From Allomuricauda sp. NBRC 101325 (GTDB taxonomy: Bacteria > Bacteroidota > Bacteroidia > Flavobacteriales > Flavobacteriaceae), in NCBI RefSeq assembly GCF_030268205.1, contig NZ_BSQF01000001.1, positions 912,649 through 976,648 of the forward strand: a stretch of DNA of 64,000 nucleotides, read 5' to 3'. The notes below the pieces were generated by a model, which worked only from the letters and a program-made list of their open reading frames with translations, made no database searches and was not told the DNA's origin. Positions 43,030 through 51,673 of the stretch are shown here, piece after piece (the first letter of the stretch is position 1; each line of letters starts with the position of its first letter). The translations under genes and the position numbers were made by a program.

Positions 43030-43596
43030 TTGGAAGAAATAAGGCGCTATTTTGAAACTAAATTCGGTATTTCTCCAACTGATTGGGAAGTGTTTTCATC
43101 AAAATTATGTCGACAGGAACTTCAAAAGAAAAGTAAACTGATCCATTTGGGACAAGTGGAAAACCATCTTTCCTTTATTGAAACGGGAATTATTAGACTG
43201 TATGTTCCCAAAAAAGATGATGAGCTCACCTTTGGTTTTGTTTTTAATGGAGCCTTTGTTAGTGCTTATGATTCCTTTATTACACAAACCCCATCAGAAT
43301 ATGTGGTTGAAACAATAACTGACACCATATTGTGGAGGATCAGCCATAAAGATTTACAAGAAGTTTATTCTTCTACTAAAATTGGAAACTTAATTGGTAG
43401 AAAGGCCAGTGAAGAGCTTTATCTAAAGAAGTCCAAAAGAGAACTTACTCTTTTAAGCCATACTGCTGAAGAACGATATCTGAAGTTGTTTGAGGAGCGC
43501 CCTGAGCTAATTCGGAAGATTCCTTTAAAATATATTGCTTCATACATTGGTATAACTCCACAGGCCCTGAGTCGCATTCGAAAGCGAATTACTTAA
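43030..43596 (+). CDS. Crp/Fnr family transcriptional regulator
   Basis: A 188-residue regulator: a cyclic-nucleotide-binding-type jelly roll (about 25-120, LSFIETGIIRLYVP, FNGAFVSAYDSF, WRISHKDLQEV) and a C-terminal winged helix (about 140-188, LKYIASYIGITPQALSRIRKR) that binds DNA. Phosphate-binding residues for cAMP are not obvious, as is usual for Bacteroidota members, so the ligand is unknown. The start is TTG at 43030, nine bases after the previous gene; no better start exists. It may control the adjacent membrane genes (inference). A DoxX-like gene follows 51 bases downstream. Confidence 0.85.
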   Translation: MEEIRRYFETKFGISPTDWEVFSSKLCRQELQKKSKLIHLGQVENHLSFIETGIIRLYVPKKDDELTFGFVFNGAFVSAYDSFITQTPSEYVVETITDTILWRISHKDLQEVYSSTKIGNLIGRKASEELYLKKSKRELTLLSHTAEERYLKLFEERPELIRKIPLKYIASYIGITPQALSRIRKRIT

Positions 43597-43647
43597 CCTA
43601 GGTTCATTGTATTAAAATATTGTTTTTAAGAACTTTGGACTAAAAAA

Positions 43648-44097
43648 ATGAAACCGCTATTAGTCCTATTAGGAACATTTATAATATCATTCTTGGTAAT
43701 TAAGCTCTTTTCCAAAAGCTTGGATTATAGGTTGGCAGGCAGAATTGCAATGGCAATTATGTTGGTTTTTACAGCCATGGGACATTTTATGTTTGTTGAG
43801 GGTATGTCCGCCATGGTTCCACCATTTATTCCATTTAAAAATCAGCTCGTTTTGCTTACCGGAATTTTGGAAATTATATTGGGAATATCAATATTATTTC
43901 CTCATTATCAAACTTTTACAGCTTGGATGCTGATTGCTTTTTTAATTTTGATTTTACCAGCCAATATATATGGTGCCATACACCATGTTAATTATCAAAC
44001 GGGCATTGCCAATGGTCCAGGCTTAGCTTATTTATGGTTTAGAATACCGCTACAATTGTTTTTTATTATTTGGGTATATGTATCAATGATTCGATAA
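43648..44097 (+). CDS. DoxX family membrane protein
   Basis: A 149-residue protein with four transmembrane helices (about 3-21, 30-50, 68-90, 97-118) plus a final one near 130-147. The core RIAMAIMLVFTAMGHFMFVEGMSAMVPPFIPFK is typical of DoxX-like proteins (MauE/DoxX superfamily) in Bacteroidota. It is likely an inner-membrane protein; the reaction is unknown. It lies directly after the Crp/Fnr-like gene, a common pairing, and ends just before a strong bidirectional terminator shared with ompH. Confidence 0.8.
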   Translation: MKPLLVLLGTFIISFLVIKLFSKSLDYRLAGRIAMAIMLVFTAMGHFMFVEGMSAMVPPFIPFKNQLVLLTGILEIILGISILFPHYQTFTAWMLIAFLILILPANIYGAIHHVNYQTGIANGPGLAYLWFRIPLQLFFIIWVYVSMIR

Positions 44098-44102
44098 ACA
44101 AA

Positions 44103-44129
44103 AAAACCCACTCAACTTGAGTGGGTTTT
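44103..44129. terminator. Bidirectional terminator between the DoxX gene and ompH
   Basis: Perfect 13-base arms (AAAACCCACTCAA and TTGAGTGGGTTTT) around one central base serve the convergent plus- and minus-strand genes. It begins five bases after the stop of the DoxX gene. Confidence 0.88.
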
Positions 44130-44148
44130 AGTATATGTTCAGATAATT

Positions 44149-44655
44149 TTATTTACCGTATTTGTCGTTCAATATTTTAAGGATTGCATCGGTAAGGTCA
44201 TTGGCGTCATCACCGTACAAAACGGCGCCTCCATCGCCTCCACTCAAAATATAGGTGTAACCGTTGGTTTCTCCAAAGGCACTAATTTCCTTTTTAACCT
44301 TCTTCACTAAGCTATCCATTTGAATTTGGCTAGTTTGCTGCAATTGCTGCTCTTCTTGTTGCAATTGTTGGCCAATATACTGACCTCTTTGTTGCAACTG
44401 CCCATATTCCTCTTGAGCACTCTGTTGCGACATTTTTTCTGCCTTGGTTTGAAAAGCTTGAAGCTCCATTTGAAAGGATTGTGAAATACTGTCCCTCTTC
44501 CTGGTCAATGCATCTGCTTTAACTTTAAATTGGGCTTCGAGATCCATTTTCTCTTGGTAGTCGTCCAACAACTTTACGGTGTTCACATACCCAATTTTAT
44601 TTTGCTGACACGCCATAGCTGCAAGGACAATGGCGAAAACGATTAATTTCTTCAT
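44149..44655 (-). CDS. OmpH/Skp family periplasmic chaperone-like lipoprotein
   Basis: A 168-residue exported protein. The signal peptide ends in AMAC (Cys16), so it is probably a lipoprotein rather than a free chaperone. The mature part begins IGYVNTVKLLDDYQ, the usual Skp/OmpH start, followed by a long Gln-rich coiled coil (about 35-120) and a C-terminal globular end with the YTYILSGGDGGAVLYG motif. Skp proteins hold outer-membrane proteins unfolded in the periplasm. A full consensus promoter lies upstream and a bidirectional terminator lies 19 bases after the stop, so the gene is monocistronic. Confidence 0.88.
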   Translation of the reverse strand: MKKLIVFAIVLAAMACQQNKIGYVNTVKLLDDYQEKMDLEAQFKVKADALTRKRDSISQSFQMELQAFQTKAEKMSQQSAQEEYGQLQQRGQYIGQQLQQEEQQLQQTSQIQMDSLVKKVKKEISAFGETNGYTYILSGGDGGAVLYGDDANDLTDAILKILNDKYGK

Positions 44656-44677
44656 TATTTATAATTTAAAAGATGGG

Positions 44678-44706
44678 CAAAAATAGAAAAGCTTTTGAAA
44701 TGGCAA
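44678..44706 (-). promoter_or_regulatory. Promoter of the ompH-like gene
   Basis: On the minus strand TTG (44706-44704), an 18-base spacer, then TATTTTTG (44685-44678) match the full Bacteroidota consensus. The ATG lies 23 bases downstream. Confidence 0.68.
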
Positions 44707-44893
44707 CCATTAAGTTTTTAGTGTCGAAATAATATCAACAGCCAATATAGATTTAGTTTATGTCAATTTTAAATTAGAATAGTTTTTAGCTATTTACGCA
44801 GCGCTCATAAACGCGCGTTAATTAGCTTGTTTCTTAAAAGCAAGGCCAGGCCTGCCTTAAGGGCTTTGAGGGTGACATAGGGCCTTAAATCGA

Positions 44894-45724
44894 TTAATTG
44901 TGGCGCTTGATCACATAAATTAAAGAAGAATGCTCCTTAGTTGACAAAGCTTTGATGTTTGACCATAATCCAATCACAAAAGCTTTGAACAAATTCAATT
45001 TTCCGCCCTTATATTTTTCTGACAGCATGGAGACATAAAACGAATCAAACAACATCGGCTTCGTTTTTACAACCCGCATATTTTCCATTTCAAAAAGTTT
45101 TGCAATTGAAATTCTTGAAAAGTGCCAAAGGTGTCTGGGCACATCATAAGCCGCCCAGAACTTTTTGTAATGTTTGGCATCGTATGATTTGAAATTGGGA
45201 ACCGCGACGATTAAAGTCCCATCCTCTTCCAACAAAGAAACAGTCTTTTTTATTTGAGCTTGTAAATTGGGTAAGTGCTCTAAAACATGCCAAAGGGTTA
45301 TCGTCCGAAATTTTAAATTTCCTAACTCATCCAATGATGATTGAAGTTGAACTCCTTTTTCAGTAGCTAACTTTCTGGCCCTTTCATTGGGTTCCACTCC
45401 CCGAACTTTAAATCTCAAATTATTACCATAAACCAAAAAATCACCTGTACCTGCTCCAATATCCAAAACAGTTTTTGATCCATCGTCAAAAGTCTGAACC
45501 AAATTCCATTTACTAGATAGGTTTACTTTTTTAACCCACTGATACAATTTATCGGTTAAAGATTTTGAAGAATCTGTATGAGAAATATAATCTTCACTTT
45601 CGTAATAGGATGAAAGATTTTCCGGCTGGGGACTAGTCACCAACATATCGAGATTCTCATCATGTAAAAGTGAAAATGATTCTCCAGAAACAGAAAAATC
45701 TCTTGTCTTAAGGTATTCTTTCAT
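44894..45724 (-). CDS. Class I SAM-dependent methyltransferase
   Basis: A 276-residue cytoplasmic methyltransferase. It has motif I VLDIGAGTGDFLVYG (about 88-102), the acidic loop GVEPNERAR, post-I segments, and LWHVLEHLPN (about 145-154) typical of the Methyltransf_23 group that often acts on small molecules or surface glycans. The N-terminal region (SPQPENLSSYYESEDYISHT) is also seen in such enzymes. The substrate is unknown. It lies 105 bases after mnmG on the same strand; the gap between holds the best parS-like palindrome of the window. In related genomes the order DUF4175, ybeY, mnmG, methyltransferase is common. Confidence 0.85.
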   Translation of the reverse strand: MKEYLKTRDFSVSGESFSLLHDENLDMLVTSPQPENLSSYYESEDYISHTDSSKSLTDKLYQWVKKVNLSSKWNLVQTFDDGSKTVLDIGAGTGDFLVYGNNLRFKVRGVEPNERARKLATEKGVQLQSSLDELGNLKFRTITLWHVLEHLPNLQAQIKKTVSLLEEDGTLIVAVPNFKSYDAKHYKKFWAAYDVPRHLWHFSRISIAKLFEMENMRVVKTKPMLFDSFYVSMLSEKYKGGKLNLFKAFVIGLWSNIKALSTKEHSSLIYVIKRHN

Positions 45725-45807
45725 TCGGTTTTTCTCAAAGAATTTTGAAATAACTAGGTTCGAATATAAGGTAAAACGAAGTTGAAATTGAAATTAAAGC
45801 AAACATT

Positions 45808-45823
45808 TGTTCCACGTGGAACA
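45808..45823. other. parS-like site 3 (after mnmG)
   Basis: TGTTCCACGTGGAACA is a perfect 16-base palindrome and identical to a known parS form. It lies in the non-coding gap seven bases from the mnmG stop, so no codon constraint explains it. Confidence 0.72.
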
Positions 45824-45829
45824 CAAAGT

Positions 45830-47698
45830 TTATCTTCCCAAATGAATCAAAAGCACGCTAATATCTGCAGGAGAAACACCACTGATTCTTGAAGCCTGGG
45901 AAATAGTAACAGGCTTAATAGATTTTAATTTTTCTCGTGCCTCAAATGAAAGTGACTTAATTTTAGCGTAGTCAAAATGTTCTGGTATACGGACATTTTC
46001 CAAACGCAGAAGTTTGTCTGCATTTGTCTTTTCCTTCTCTATATAGCCAGAATATTTCACTTGTATTTCTGTTTGCTCCAACACTTCCGAGTCTAAATTA
46101 TGGTCGTTCACATAGGCAGAAACCTCATCCAATTGTAGCATATGCTCCATGGTTAATCTAGGTCTCGAAAACACTTTAAACAACTTATCGGATTGATTTA
46201 CCAAAGCTGAATCTACAGACTCCAAAATTGGATTTACTTCTTCGGGCTTAAAGCTTGTTGATCTAAAGAACGAAACAAAATCCTCTGACTTCTGTTGCTT
46301 TTCCTCCATCCTTCTTAGTCGCTCTTCTTTTGCCAAACCGATTTCATAACCCTTAGGTGTAAGTCTCAAATCGGCATTATCCTGGCGCAATAATGTGCGA
46401 TACTCCGCTCTGGAAGTAAACATACGATAGGGCTCTTCTGTGCCCTTGGTAATTAAATCATCTATTAAAACACCAATGTAAGCTTCATCCCTTTTAAGAA
46501 TAAAAGAATCCTTTTCATTAATCTTCAAGTGAGCGTTTATGCCGGCCATTAAACCTTGCGAAGCGGCCTCTTCATATCCTGTGGTACCGTTAATTTGACC
46601 AGCAAAATACAAGTTGTCCAACAATTTTGTTTCAAGCGTATGCTTTAATTGTGTAGGTGGAAAATAGTCGTATTCGATTGCATAACCCGGTCTGAAAAAC
46701 TTCACATTCTCGAATCCAGCAACAGACTTTAGTGCTTTATACTGGACATCCTCAGGCAACGATGTTGAGAATCCATTCACATAAACTTCCACTGTATTCC
46801 AGCCCTCAGGCTCAACAAAAATCTGATGCGAATCTTTGTCTGCAAAACGATTGATTTTATCCTCAATAGATGGGCAATATCTTGGTCCAATACTTTTAAT
46901 TCTTCCATTGAACATTGGAGATCTATCAAAACCTTCACGCAACAAATCATGAACCAATTCACTGGTTCTTGTCATATGGCAATCCCGTTGCACTTTTAAG
47001 GTTGGCGTTGCCAAATACGAAAACTTCTCCGGGTTTTCATCCCCTGGTTGAGGCGTCATTTTAGAATAATCCAACGAACGGCTATCCACTCTAGGGGGTG
47101 TTCCTGTCTTCATTCTGCCGCTTTCAAAACCTATATCAACCAACTGTTCCGTAATACCTGTAGCGGCTTTTTCTCCCGCTCTACCCCCACCAAATTGTTT
47201 GTCCCCAATATGGATAAGTCCATTCAAAAAAGTACCATTGGTCAACACAACAGCTTTAGCTCGTATTTCAATCCCAAGACTTGTTTTTACACCAACCACT
47301 TTGTTGCCTTCAACCAATAATCCAGAAACCATCTCTTGATAAAAATCTGCATTAGGTATATTCTCCAGAGCCATCCTCCACTCCTCAGCAAAACGCATAC
47401 GGTCGTTCTGAGCGCGAGGACTCCACATGGCTGGTCCTTTGGATTTGTTGAGCATCTTAAATTGAATGGCCGACTTATCTGTTATGATTCCACTATAACC
47501 ACCAAGCGCATCAATTTCACGAACTATTTGCCCTTTTGCAATTCCACCCATAGCAGGATTACAGGACATTTGCCCTATAGTTTGCAAGTTCATAGTGACC
47601 AACAATGTACTAGAACCCATGTTGGCGGCAGCAGCAGTTGCCTCTGCACCAGCATGACCTCCACCAACAACTATAACATCATATTCCTTATCAAACAT
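45830..47698 (-). CDS. mnmG: tRNA uridine-5-carboxymethylaminomethyl modification enzyme MnmG (GidA)
   Basis: MnmG, with MnmE, installs the carboxymethylaminomethyl group on U34 of certain tRNAs, using FAD, folate and glycine. The 622-residue product has the FAD-binding GGGHAGAEAT (12-21), the MSCNPAMGGIAKG motif (about 44-56), TGTPPRVD, RFADKDSHQIFVEPEG and YEEAASQGLMAGINA, and the C-terminal helical domain that binds MnmE. The length is normal. It follows ybeY by two bases. MnmE is not in the window. It is bracketed by two near-perfect parS-like sites. Confidence 0.97.
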   Translation of the reverse strand: MFDKEYDVIVVGGGHAGAEATAAAANMGSSTLLVTMNLQTIGQMSCNPAMGGIAKGQIVREIDALGGYSGIITDKSAIQFKMLNKSKGPAMWSPRAQNDRMRFAEEWRMALENIPNADFYQEMVSGLLVEGNKVVGVKTSLGIEIRAKAVVLTNGTFLNGLIHIGDKQFGGGRAGEKAATGITEQLVDIGFESGRMKTGTPPRVDSRSLDYSKMTPQPGDENPEKFSYLATPTLKVQRDCHMTRTSELVHDLLREGFDRSPMFNGRIKSIGPRYCPSIEDKINRFADKDSHQIFVEPEGWNTVEVYVNGFSTSLPEDVQYKALKSVAGFENVKFFRPGYAIEYDYFPPTQLKHTLETKLLDNLYFAGQINGTTGYEEAASQGLMAGINAHLKINEKDSFILKRDEAYIGVLIDDLITKGTEEPYRMFTSRAEYRTLLRQDNADLRLTPKGYEIGLAKEERLRRMEEKQQKSEDFVSFFRSTSFKPEEVNPILESVDSALVNQSDKLFKVFSRPRLTMEHMLQLDEVSAYVNDHNLDSEVLEQTEIQVKYSGYIEKEKTNADKLLRLENVRIPEHFDYAKIKSLSFEAREKLKSIKPVTISQASRISGVSPADISVLLIHLGR

Positions 47699-47700
47699 AT

Positions 47701-48120
47701 CTATGGTTCCACGTGGAACATTTTAATTTTTTCATCTTCTTTCTCCCTCATCAATTTCTTATCCTCAAAAGATTTATCACCATAACCTACTAGATGCAAT
47801 ACACCATGAGACATAACTCTCAAAAGTTCAATCTTCCAATCAACATCAAAATCTATAGCGTTGTCCTTAACTCTATCCGTTGATATAAAAATATCCCCTG
47901 AAACAACACTTCCTTCCGAATAATCAAAAGTGATAATATCCGTTAATGTGTCATGGTTTAGATACTCCACATTAAGCTCATGAAGATAGTCATCCGTACA
48001 TAAAACATAGTCAATCTGACCAGCAGTATAGCTCTCGCTTTCTAAAATCCTATTTATCCAATCGGAATAATTGGATAAGTCTTCCAATACCACGTCAGAT
48101 TTAAAATGAAATTCAATCAT
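47701..48120 (-). CDS. ybeY: Endoribonuclease YbeY (rRNA maturation)
   Basis: YbeY is a zinc-dependent single-strand RNase that acts in 16S rRNA 3'-end processing and ribosome quality control. The 139-residue product has the zinc motif SHGVLHLVGYGD (about 109-120): the two histidines are present and the third ligand is Asp rather than the usual His, a form I recall from Bacteroidota members. It overlaps the DUF4175 gene by eight bases and precedes mnmG by two. Its last codons read MFHVEP and are formed by a parS-like palindrome (47705-47720), so protein end and DNA site coincide. Confidence 0.93.
   Translation of the reverse strand: MIEFHFKSDVVLEDLSNYSDWINRILESESYTAGQIDYVLCTDDYLHELNVEYLNHDTLTDIITFDYSEGSVVSGDIFISTDRVKDNAIDFDVDWKIELLRVMSHGVLHLVGYGDKSFEDKKLMREKEDEKIKMFHVEP
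47705..47720. other. parS-like site 4 (3' end of ybeY)
   Basis: GGTTCCACGTGGAACA holds a perfect 14-base palindrome and differs from site 3 only at the first base. It forms the last codons of ybeY and ends two bases before the start region of mnmG. Confidence 0.68.
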
Positions 48121-51100
48121 TGTCGAAATAAACTTTAACCTTCTTTTCGAAATTTCGCCGCAAAGGTAAAGCTTGTCTGTTTAAAATTTCAATCTCGTTC
48201 TGGTATTCTTTAAGTAAATCAGGTCTAGTAGTAATAGGATTGGTAAATCTATAATCATTGGTTTCGCTTTCACGCTCCTTTTTCTCACCTTGTTCCATAC
48301 TTGCATTTTCCAATTTCATTAGCTGGTGCTGAATATTATTAGCCTTGCTAACGGAACGATTGGTTATGCCATTCTCCAATAAATCTTCTTCAAAATCTTC
48401 CATTTGTTGCAACAACTTTTTAGCGAGATTCTTGTCAGATTGATTGATCATATCCTCCAATTGCTTTTCCAATTGTTGTCTTAAAAACTGCTGTTCTTTA
48501 TAAATTTCATAAACTTCATTTAAGTTCATTTCGGCATTTCCATTTCCTTGGCTTCCTTCATTACCATCCTTTTGTTGAGCACCCTTTTGACCATTTTCGT
48601 TTTGGCGAGAACCCTCTTCTCCAGGGCCACTTTGTTCAGACTTGCCTTGTTGGCCTTGTTGACCCATTTCATCTGATGGCTGACCTTGTGAACCTTTATT
48701 TTGACCATTCATTTTGTTCTGAATACTTTGTTGTCCCTGAATAATATCAGGCAACTGAAAACCCTGTCCTCCTCCATTACTTTGGCCTCCACCCATATTT
48801 TCTTGCATATTATCCAAAACATTGGCAAGAAAATCTGCCAAAGCATTGGTGGCATTGATAACGTATTGTTGGTAAGCCGCCCCTTGATAAATTTGATTTT
48901 CAGAGATGCTTTCTAAAGATTTATCTATGTTGTAATACACCTCGGTTATTTGTTCATTGACGAATTCAGATAGCTCAGCACGGCGTAGAGAAAGTGCAAA
49001 CAAACTATCATCAACGTGTTCGAACAAACGCTTTAAATTTTGCTGTTCCTTAACCGTTTTAGAAAATTGTGAAATGTCAACATCAGAAGTTTGTAGCCGA
49101 TCAAACAAATCTTCTTGTTTAAAAGAAAAACGAACCAGATTATCCAATATCTGCCTGAGCATTTCAGCATCTTCAGCATCGGATTCTTCACCACTCATTC
49201 CACTTTGACCCATGGATTGAGCCATCTCTTTCATCTTTTGCGCTGCTGACTTTTGCTTTTTAGACGCACTGTTTTGAGATTTTTGACTCTCTTCATTTTG
49301 AGAAGATTGATCAGATCCCTTGTGTTTATTTATTTCCTCCAGAGCATCTTGTTGATCTTGCTTTATATCATCAACCTTGTTGTCATCAATTGAAAGTGGA
49401 ACCGGTTTTTGTAAATTAGAATTATCCTTTTGAAGTTGATCCAGTTGCTTTTCCATTTCCTGAAATTCAGAATTCAACTTTTCTTGTTCCTTGTTGCTAA
49501 AATCTTCTCCCAATTTTAAGTCAGATAATATTTCTTGACGTTCTGCTAGCTTCTCCAATTCTTGGGCCAACTGTGATAGTTTTTCAGTAACATAATACTT
49601 TTTGGTCAACTCTAAAATTTGTTCTAGGCTACGCGTATTTTTACTTTGGTTTTTACCCAATTCTTCAAGGCTCTTTTGTAAATCCTCCTTATTGATTTTA
49701 TCGGCAACAGAGTCTAGCTGTTTTAATAATTTCTCATTCTTGCGAGCTTCAATTTCCTGACGCTTCAATCTTTCTTGAAGCATTTTATTCATTTCAGAAG
49801 ATTCGTCCTTTTTTAAACCATCAGCCATTTCCTTGGTAAACTTTTGCATGAACTCTTCCTGTTGATTCTGTTTTTGAATCAAATCCTTTAAAGCATTCCT
49901 GTTCTCAAAGTTTAAAGCATTTTCTTCCTTTAAAGAATTACTCAAACGCTTTAACTCCTCCATTTGAGTCTTAGACTTTTCAAGTGAAGAATTAGCTTTA
50001 GACAAACTACTTGACCGCTCCTCCAACCTTTGCTTTAATAAATCGTCTTCGGAATAAAAAACAGTATTAAAAGTCTGGCTTTTAGTCACTTTTCCCCCTC
50101 TAACACCATCATTATCAACCACTTCGAAGTATAACTCATACTTTTTACCTTGTTGAACATTTAATCCTGAGGGAAATGTATAGTAAAACTGATAAACACT
50201 CTCCTTAGGTTCCTCCAAAACCAAATTTTGAGGATTATCTCTATCAGATGGGTCTACACAAACCAGTCTAATTTGTGCGAGACCATAATCATCCGTAGCT
50301 TGTCCTTCATAGTACGATTGATTTGGATTTAATGAATCTAAAGTTTGGTTCACTTTGACCTTGGCTTTTTCATCTTTAACTACATCTATCAAATAACTTA
50401 ACTGCTCATAGTCTTTTACATTTTCATTGGAGGTAGAAAGTGTATATTCGAAATCATTAAAAATCCTATTTATAGTGGAAAAAACAGATTTGCTCCTAGC
50501 CATTGCATAGGTGCTGTCGCTTGTTTTAAAAGCAATATTATCTGTGTTTACACCTTCCACACTCCAAGTGATTTTTGTTCCCTCAGGGACAGAAGTGTTT
50601 CCAGTTCCGATAACCTTCTCATTTGGTCTATTTAAATAACTAGGGTAATCCAATTGCATTTCAAAATTGGTAAGACCAGGTGTACTGTAACTATTAATTT
50701 CATACGTTTTAGAGTTCCAACCATTAGCTACTAAATAAAAAGAAGATGCTGTAACAGGAGCTTCGAGTGTGTACAAAAACTTGTTTCCCTGTTTATACAT
50801 GACCACTTCTTCGCCGTCCAAATTGATGCTGACACTTTCGGGACGAACCTCACCCTTGATGGCCACTTCAATAGTTAAAGGTTTATCATCTAATACATTC
50901 AAACTTTCATTCAAAACCAAAAAGGAAAAAGGAGCTGGTTTTTCGTAAGCCAAATTGTAATGCACAACACGCTGATGGGAATTGAAAAAAGAAATGATAT
51001 CACCAGTAATCCAAATAAACGTAAGAATCACAACAGGTAATACAATGTACTTTGCATAACTAAAACTCTCTTTAAAATTTACTGCATTTAAAAACGGAAC

Positions 51101-51511
51101 TGGATTAAGTTCAGCTGCTCTTTGATCTATACTGGCCAAAAGTAAATCTGATTTCTCGTTGCTTTCAGAAAGCTCCAAAAGATTCAATAACTTATCATCG
51201 ACCTCTTTAAAATGAATTCCGATTAATTTTGAGGCTTCCTTATACCCTATTCCGTTTTTGATTTTAAACAAATAAAATACTGGCACCAAAATCCAACGGT
51301 ATAAAAGCATGGCCTCAACCAAAAGGAAGATCAGAAATAGGGTAAACCGCCAACTACTATTTAGCCATAGTGTATACTCAAGGGACAATACCCCTATCCA
51401 AAACAACAGACCAAAAGCTAAAAAAAGCATTAAACCTTTGATCAATTGCTTGGTGTAGAACTTTTTAATGAAAGCTTCTAGTTTGTGAAGTATGTCTTGG
51501 TACTGATTCAA
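48113..51511 (-). CDS. DUF4175 family membrane protein
   Basis: A 1132-residue envelope protein with three transmembrane helices near the N-terminus (about 25-48, 54-80, 152-172), a beta-rich region up to about 490, then long coiled-coil stretches (about 500-720) and a low-complexity part rich in Gln, Gly, Ser and Asn (about 735-1015). It matches DUF4175, found across Bacteroidota next to ybeY and mnmG. Function is unknown; a structural periplasmic role is plausible. The start appears to be TTG at 51511, because no ATG or GTG precedes the first membrane segment in frame. It heads the operon. Confidence 0.85.
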   Translation of the reverse strand: MNQYQDILHKLEAFIKKFYTKQLIKGLMLFLAFGLLFWIGVLSLEYTLWLNSSWRFTLFLIFLLVEAMLLYRWILVPVFYLFKIKNGIGYKEASKLIGIHFKEVDDKLLNLLELSESNEKSDLLLASIDQRAAELNPVPFLNAVNFKESFSYAKYIVLPVVILTFIWITGDIISFFNSHQRVVHYNLAYEKPAPFSFLVLNESLNVLDDKPLTIEVAIKGEVRPESVSINLDGEEVVMYKQGNKFLYTLEAPVTASSFYLVANGWNSKTYEINSYSTPGLTNFEMQLDYPSYLNRPNEKVIGTGNTSVPEGTKITWSVEGVNTDNIAFKTSDSTYAMARSKSVFSTINRIFNDFEYTLSTSNENVKDYEQLSYLIDVVKDEKAKVKVNQTLDSLNPNQSYYEGQATDDYGLAQIRLVCVDPSDRDNPQNLVLEEPKESVYQFYYTFPSGLNVQQGKKYELYFEVVDNDGVRGGKVTKSQTFNTVFYSEDDLLKQRLEERSSSLSKANSSLEKSKTQMEELKRLSNSLKEENALNFENRNALKDLIQKQNQQEEFMQKFTKEMADGLKKDESSEMNKMLQERLKRQEIEARKNEKLLKQLDSVADKINKEDLQKSLEELGKNQSKNTRSLEQILELTKKYYVTEKLSQLAQELEKLAERQEILSDLKLGEDFSNKEQEKLNSEFQEMEKQLDQLQKDNSNLQKPVPLSIDDNKVDDIKQDQQDALEEINKHKGSDQSSQNEESQKSQNSASKKQKSAAQKMKEMAQSMGQSGMSGEESDAEDAEMLRQILDNLVRFSFKQEDLFDRLQTSDVDISQFSKTVKEQQNLKRLFEHVDDSLFALSLRRAELSEFVNEQITEVYYNIDKSLESISENQIYQGAAYQQYVINATNALADFLANVLDNMQENMGGGQSNGGGQGFQLPDIIQGQQSIQNKMNGQNKGSQGQPSDEMGQQGQQGKSEQSGPGEEGSRQNENGQKGAQQKDGNEGSQGNGNAEMNLNEVYEIYKEQQFLRQQLEKQLEDMINQSDKNLAKKLLQQMEDFEEDLLENGITNRSVSKANNIQHQLMKLENASMEQGEKKERESETNDYRFTNPITTRPDLLKEYQNEIEILNRQALPLRRNFEKKVKVYFDND

Positions 51512-51647
51512 AATAAGGGTTTAGTACTACCAAAATACCTGATCCTGAGTAATTCAACAGAAAATTATTTGTTAAACCTTGAAAATGAGTTTTAAAAGCT
51601 CTTAGACCTTCAACACAAAACAGCTTTACAAATCACGAATAGCAATG

Positions 51648-51655
51648 TATCTTTG
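51648..51655 (+). promoter_or_regulatory. -7 element of gltX
   Basis: TATCTTTG, an exact TAnnTTTG, lies 18 bases before ATG 51674. An in-frame ATG at 51653 lies inside this element and is excluded. Followed by GCAG as in the reductase promoter at 5249-5260. Confidence 0.58.
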
Positions 51656-51673
51656 CAGCGAAATAAACACAAA

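Noticed and set aside
45752..45762. GGTTCGAAT resembling a tRNA T-arm
   Set aside because: No acceptor stem, D-arm or anticodon arm can be built around it.
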